NCBI GenBank assembly: GCA_030528845.1
Contig: JAUMYC010000113.1
Span: 1 to 7,966, forward strand
Reading direction: 5' to 3'
Length of the DNA: 7,966 nucleotides
Origin: Eubacteriales bacterium
GTDB lineage: Bacteria; Bacillota_A; Clostridia; Christensenellales; Aristaeellaceae
The position numbers and the translations under genes are program-made. The notes beneath the pieces are model-generated. The model saw only the letters and a program-made list of their open reading frames with translations. It had not been told where the DNA came from and did not search any database. Position 1 is the first letter of the stretch; each line of letters begins with the position of its first letter. This document shows, piece after piece, positions 6,346 to 7,966 of the stretch.

Positions 6346-6858
6346 ATGTTGGATCGCAAAGTCGTGGAGCTTCTCAACCAGCAGATCAATAAGGAATTCT
6401 ATTCGGCGTATCTCTATCTGGATTTCTCGAACTATTTCTATGACAAGGAACTCAACGGCTTCGGAAACTGGTATCGCATTCAGGCGCAGGAGGAGCGCGA
6501 TCACGCCATGCTGTTCCTGCAGTATCTGCAGAACAACGGCGAGAAGATCACTCTGGAGGCGATCGACAAGCCCGCCGTCGAGCTGACCGGCGATCTGAAG
6601 GTCCTGCAGGAGGGCCTTAAGCATGAGATCTATGTCACCGGCCTGATCCACACCATCTACGAGGCTGCTTACGCAGTCAAGGATTTCCGCACCATGCAGT
6701 TCCTGGATTGGTTCGTCAAGGAGCAGGGCGAAGAGGAAAACAACGCGGACAGCCTGATCAAAAAGTTCGAGCTGTACGGCAACGACCCCAGGAGCCTTTA
6801 TATGCTCGACAGCGAAATGGCCGCGCGCGTTTACACTGCGCCGTCGCTGGTTCTGTGA
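6346..6858 (+). CDS. ftnA: Non-heme ferritin (FtnA type)
   Basis: This iron-storage protein of 170 residues should form a 24-subunit cytoplasmic shell that oxidises Fe(II) and stores ferric mineral. It is a full-length four-helix ferritin with every metal ligand at the Escherichia coli FtnA number: E17, E50 and H53 for site A, E94, Q127 and E130 for site B, E49, E126 and E129 for the third site, and Y24 next to the centre. Lack of a heme-ligand methionine in the bacterioferritin position and the EQGEE motif favour FtnA over Bfr or Dps. The start is ATG at 6346, 9 bases after AGGAGG (6331-6336). An in-frame ATG at 6337 directly abuts that site and would add only three residues. The gene has its own promoter and terminator, so it can be a single-gene unit that also receives read-through from the Cys-rich gene. 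Iron or peroxide control is expected for the family, but no clear Fur or PerR box was seen. Confidence 0.96.
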   Translation: MLDRKVVELLNQQINKEFYSAYLYLDFSNYFYDKELNGFGNWYRIQAQEERDHAMLFLQYLQNNGEKITLEAIDKPAVELTGDLKVLQEGLKHEIYVTGLIHTIYEAAYAVKDFRTMQFLDWFVKEQGEEENNADSLIKKFELYGNDPRSLYMLDSEMAARVYTAPSLVL

Positions 6859-6867
6859 TCGATTCAA

Positions 6868-6909
6868 AAAAGAGAGCGGATCGGATATTGTGCCGAGCCG
6901 CTCTCTTTT
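6868..6909 (+). terminator. Intrinsic terminator after ferritin
   Basis: A 12-bp stem (AAAAGAGAGCGG, 6868-6879, with its complement 6898-6909) continues after one A-G mismatch into a 4-bp TCGG/CCGA stem with an 8-base loop. The descending arm ends in TTTT followed by GCTTT. It begins 9 bases after the ferritin stop. Confidence 0.9.
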
Positions 6910-7022
6910 GCTTTGGAACACACAGCCAAAATGAATTGCGAAAGAGAAAAAACGGGCCGAAAGCTCCGGTCTGCGCCGATGAGCTGCGGCGGGAGGCATG
7001 ACAGGCCGAAGGAGGAAGGGCA

Positions 7023-7966
7023 ATGAACAACGGGACGGAGCTGTCGTTCACCGTGCATCGTTCGCGGGTGATCCGGAAATGGCCTCGCATCGAACGATAT
7101 CAGAATTCCACGCTGCGCTATACGCCGCCGGTCGATTTTCCGGCGCGTTGGATCAGCCAAAACGGGCGGCCGAAGATCATCCGCACATGGGTGACGCTGG
7201 ACGAGATCTATGATGCGGAGCAGAATGCATACGACTGGAACTATCAGATCGGCGTCGACAAGCTGGGGGATAGGCGCTATTACCCCTATGACTGGCCGAA
7301 AACTCGCCCTTCCGACACCCGCTTTGAGGAGTATCTGCGGGTGTTCTGCAGCATGGCCGACGAGGCGCTGCTCAACGTTCGCCGCTTTGAGCGGGAAACG
7401 GCGGACGGGCTGATGTCCTATGAAAAGTACGGGCAGATCGTGGAGCGCGTGATCGAGCATTGCCGGGAGCTATGCCCGAACATCGCGTATATCGAAGTAT
7501 CCAACGAAAGCGAGATCAGGAGCTTCGGCTCTCTGACGATAAAAGAATATATGCCTTTGTACGATGCAGTGTGCAGGGCTGTCGATCGCCTGAACATGCG
7601 GCGCGGATGGGCCCTCAAGGTGGGCGGAGCAGCCATGACGGAAAACGGCGTGCTGGACGGTATGTGGATGGAGTATCTGCAGGCCCTTTCGGAAGATGCC
7701 TGCCCGACGCGGAAGATCGATTTCTATTCCATGCATGCCTACTGCCCCGATACCAACGTGCTGCAGCAGATGTACAATCTGCATCGCGCGGGGATCAAAA
7801 AATACAGCCTGCCCGACGCGCCGCTGTTTTTTGACGAATATGGTGTCATGCCCTGCAGCCCGGAACCGCTGGACAGCCTGCGCAATGCTTCCGGCGCGCT
7901 GGTAGGGATGATGCGCTCGGCAGACCTCGAAAACTTTTTTATTTTCCCGTGGTGTACGTTCCATAA
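7023..7966 (+). CDS. Clan GH-A glycoside hydrolase (GH39-like), 3' incomplete
   Basis: The frame from ATG at 7023 stays open to the window end, giving 314 residues with no stop; the C-terminus is missing. The ribosome binding site AAGGAGG (7009-7015) lies 7 bases before it. The protein looks like a TIM-barrel retaining glycosidase: PKIIRTW (50-56) as an early barrel strand, IEVSNE (157-162) with N161-E162 as the expected Asn and acid/base Glu at the end of strand 4, FYSMHAY (234-240) with the conserved His, and LFFDEYG (268-274) with E272 as the likely nucleophile at strand 7. This order matches GH39 beta-xylosidases and related clan GH-A families; GH39 is a best guess. No signal peptide is present, so it should be cytoplasmic. 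It follows the ferritin terminator and I see no convincing promoter in the 113 bases between. Confidence 0.85.
   Translation, partial: MNNGTELSFTVHRSRVIRKWPRIERYQNSTLRYTPPVDFPARWISQNGRPKIIRTWVTLDEIYDAEQNAYDWNYQIGVDKLGDRRYYPYDWPKTRPSDTRFEEYLRVFCSMADEALLNVRRFERETADGLMSYEKYGQIVERVIEHCRELCPNIAYIEVSNESEIRSFGSLTIKEYMPLYDAVCRAVDRLNMRRGWALKVGGAAMTENGVLDGMWMEYLQALSEDACPTRKIDFYSMHAYCPDTNVLQQMYNLHRAGIKKYSLPDAPLFFDEYGVMPCSPEPLDSLRNASGALVGMMRSADLENFFIFPWCTFH

Noticed and set aside
6931..7026. 31-codon frame ending in an ATGA overlap with the GH-A hydrolase start
   Set aside because: It could act as a coupled leader peptide, but there is no ribosome binding site before its ATG and the composition looks random; the hydrolase has a strong site of its own.

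Overview
The window reads as an ordinary, tightly packed stretch of a GC-rich Gram-positive chromosome. Strong AGGAGG-type ribosome binding sites, TTG and GTG starts, intrinsic terminators, a clostridial-type M50 peptidase and Firmicutes-style glycoside hydrolases suggest a member of the Clostridia (Eubacteriales or Christensenellales-like), plausibly from a gut community. That placement is inference. No mobile element, CRISPR array, tRNA or rRNA was seen, and no gap between genes exceeds about 165 bases.

Left part (1-1984, + strand): the end of a polytopic membrane protein, probably glycosyltransferase-associated and DUF6020-like, overlaps by 4 bases a family 2 glycosyltransferase with two C-terminal membrane helices. 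The pair looks like the end of a cell-envelope glycan operon. It closes with a perfect 18-bp hairpin that should also serve the convergent gene. Middle part (2013-5775, - strand): a cytoplasmic GH2 beta-glycosidase lies downstream of an M50-type zinc membrane peptidase with a soluble C-terminal tail. The peptidase has a good sigma-A promoter of its own and a very short mRNA leader.

Right part (5929-7966, + strand): divergent from the peptidase is a 123-residue Cys-rich protein of unknown function. A ferritin with a complete ferroxidase site follows, driven by its own promoter embedded in the end of the Cys-rich gene and closed by a terminator. Last comes a clan GH-A glycoside hydrolase, cut off by the window end; its reading frame has no stop codon inside the window.

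Two themes emerge: carbohydrate processing (GT2, GH2, clan GH-A hydrolase) and an iron or metal group (Cys-rich protein, ferritin). No clearly new system is visible. The most worthwhile leads are the Cys-rich protein beside ferritin and the cluster of TCGGGA motifs around the ferritin promoter.
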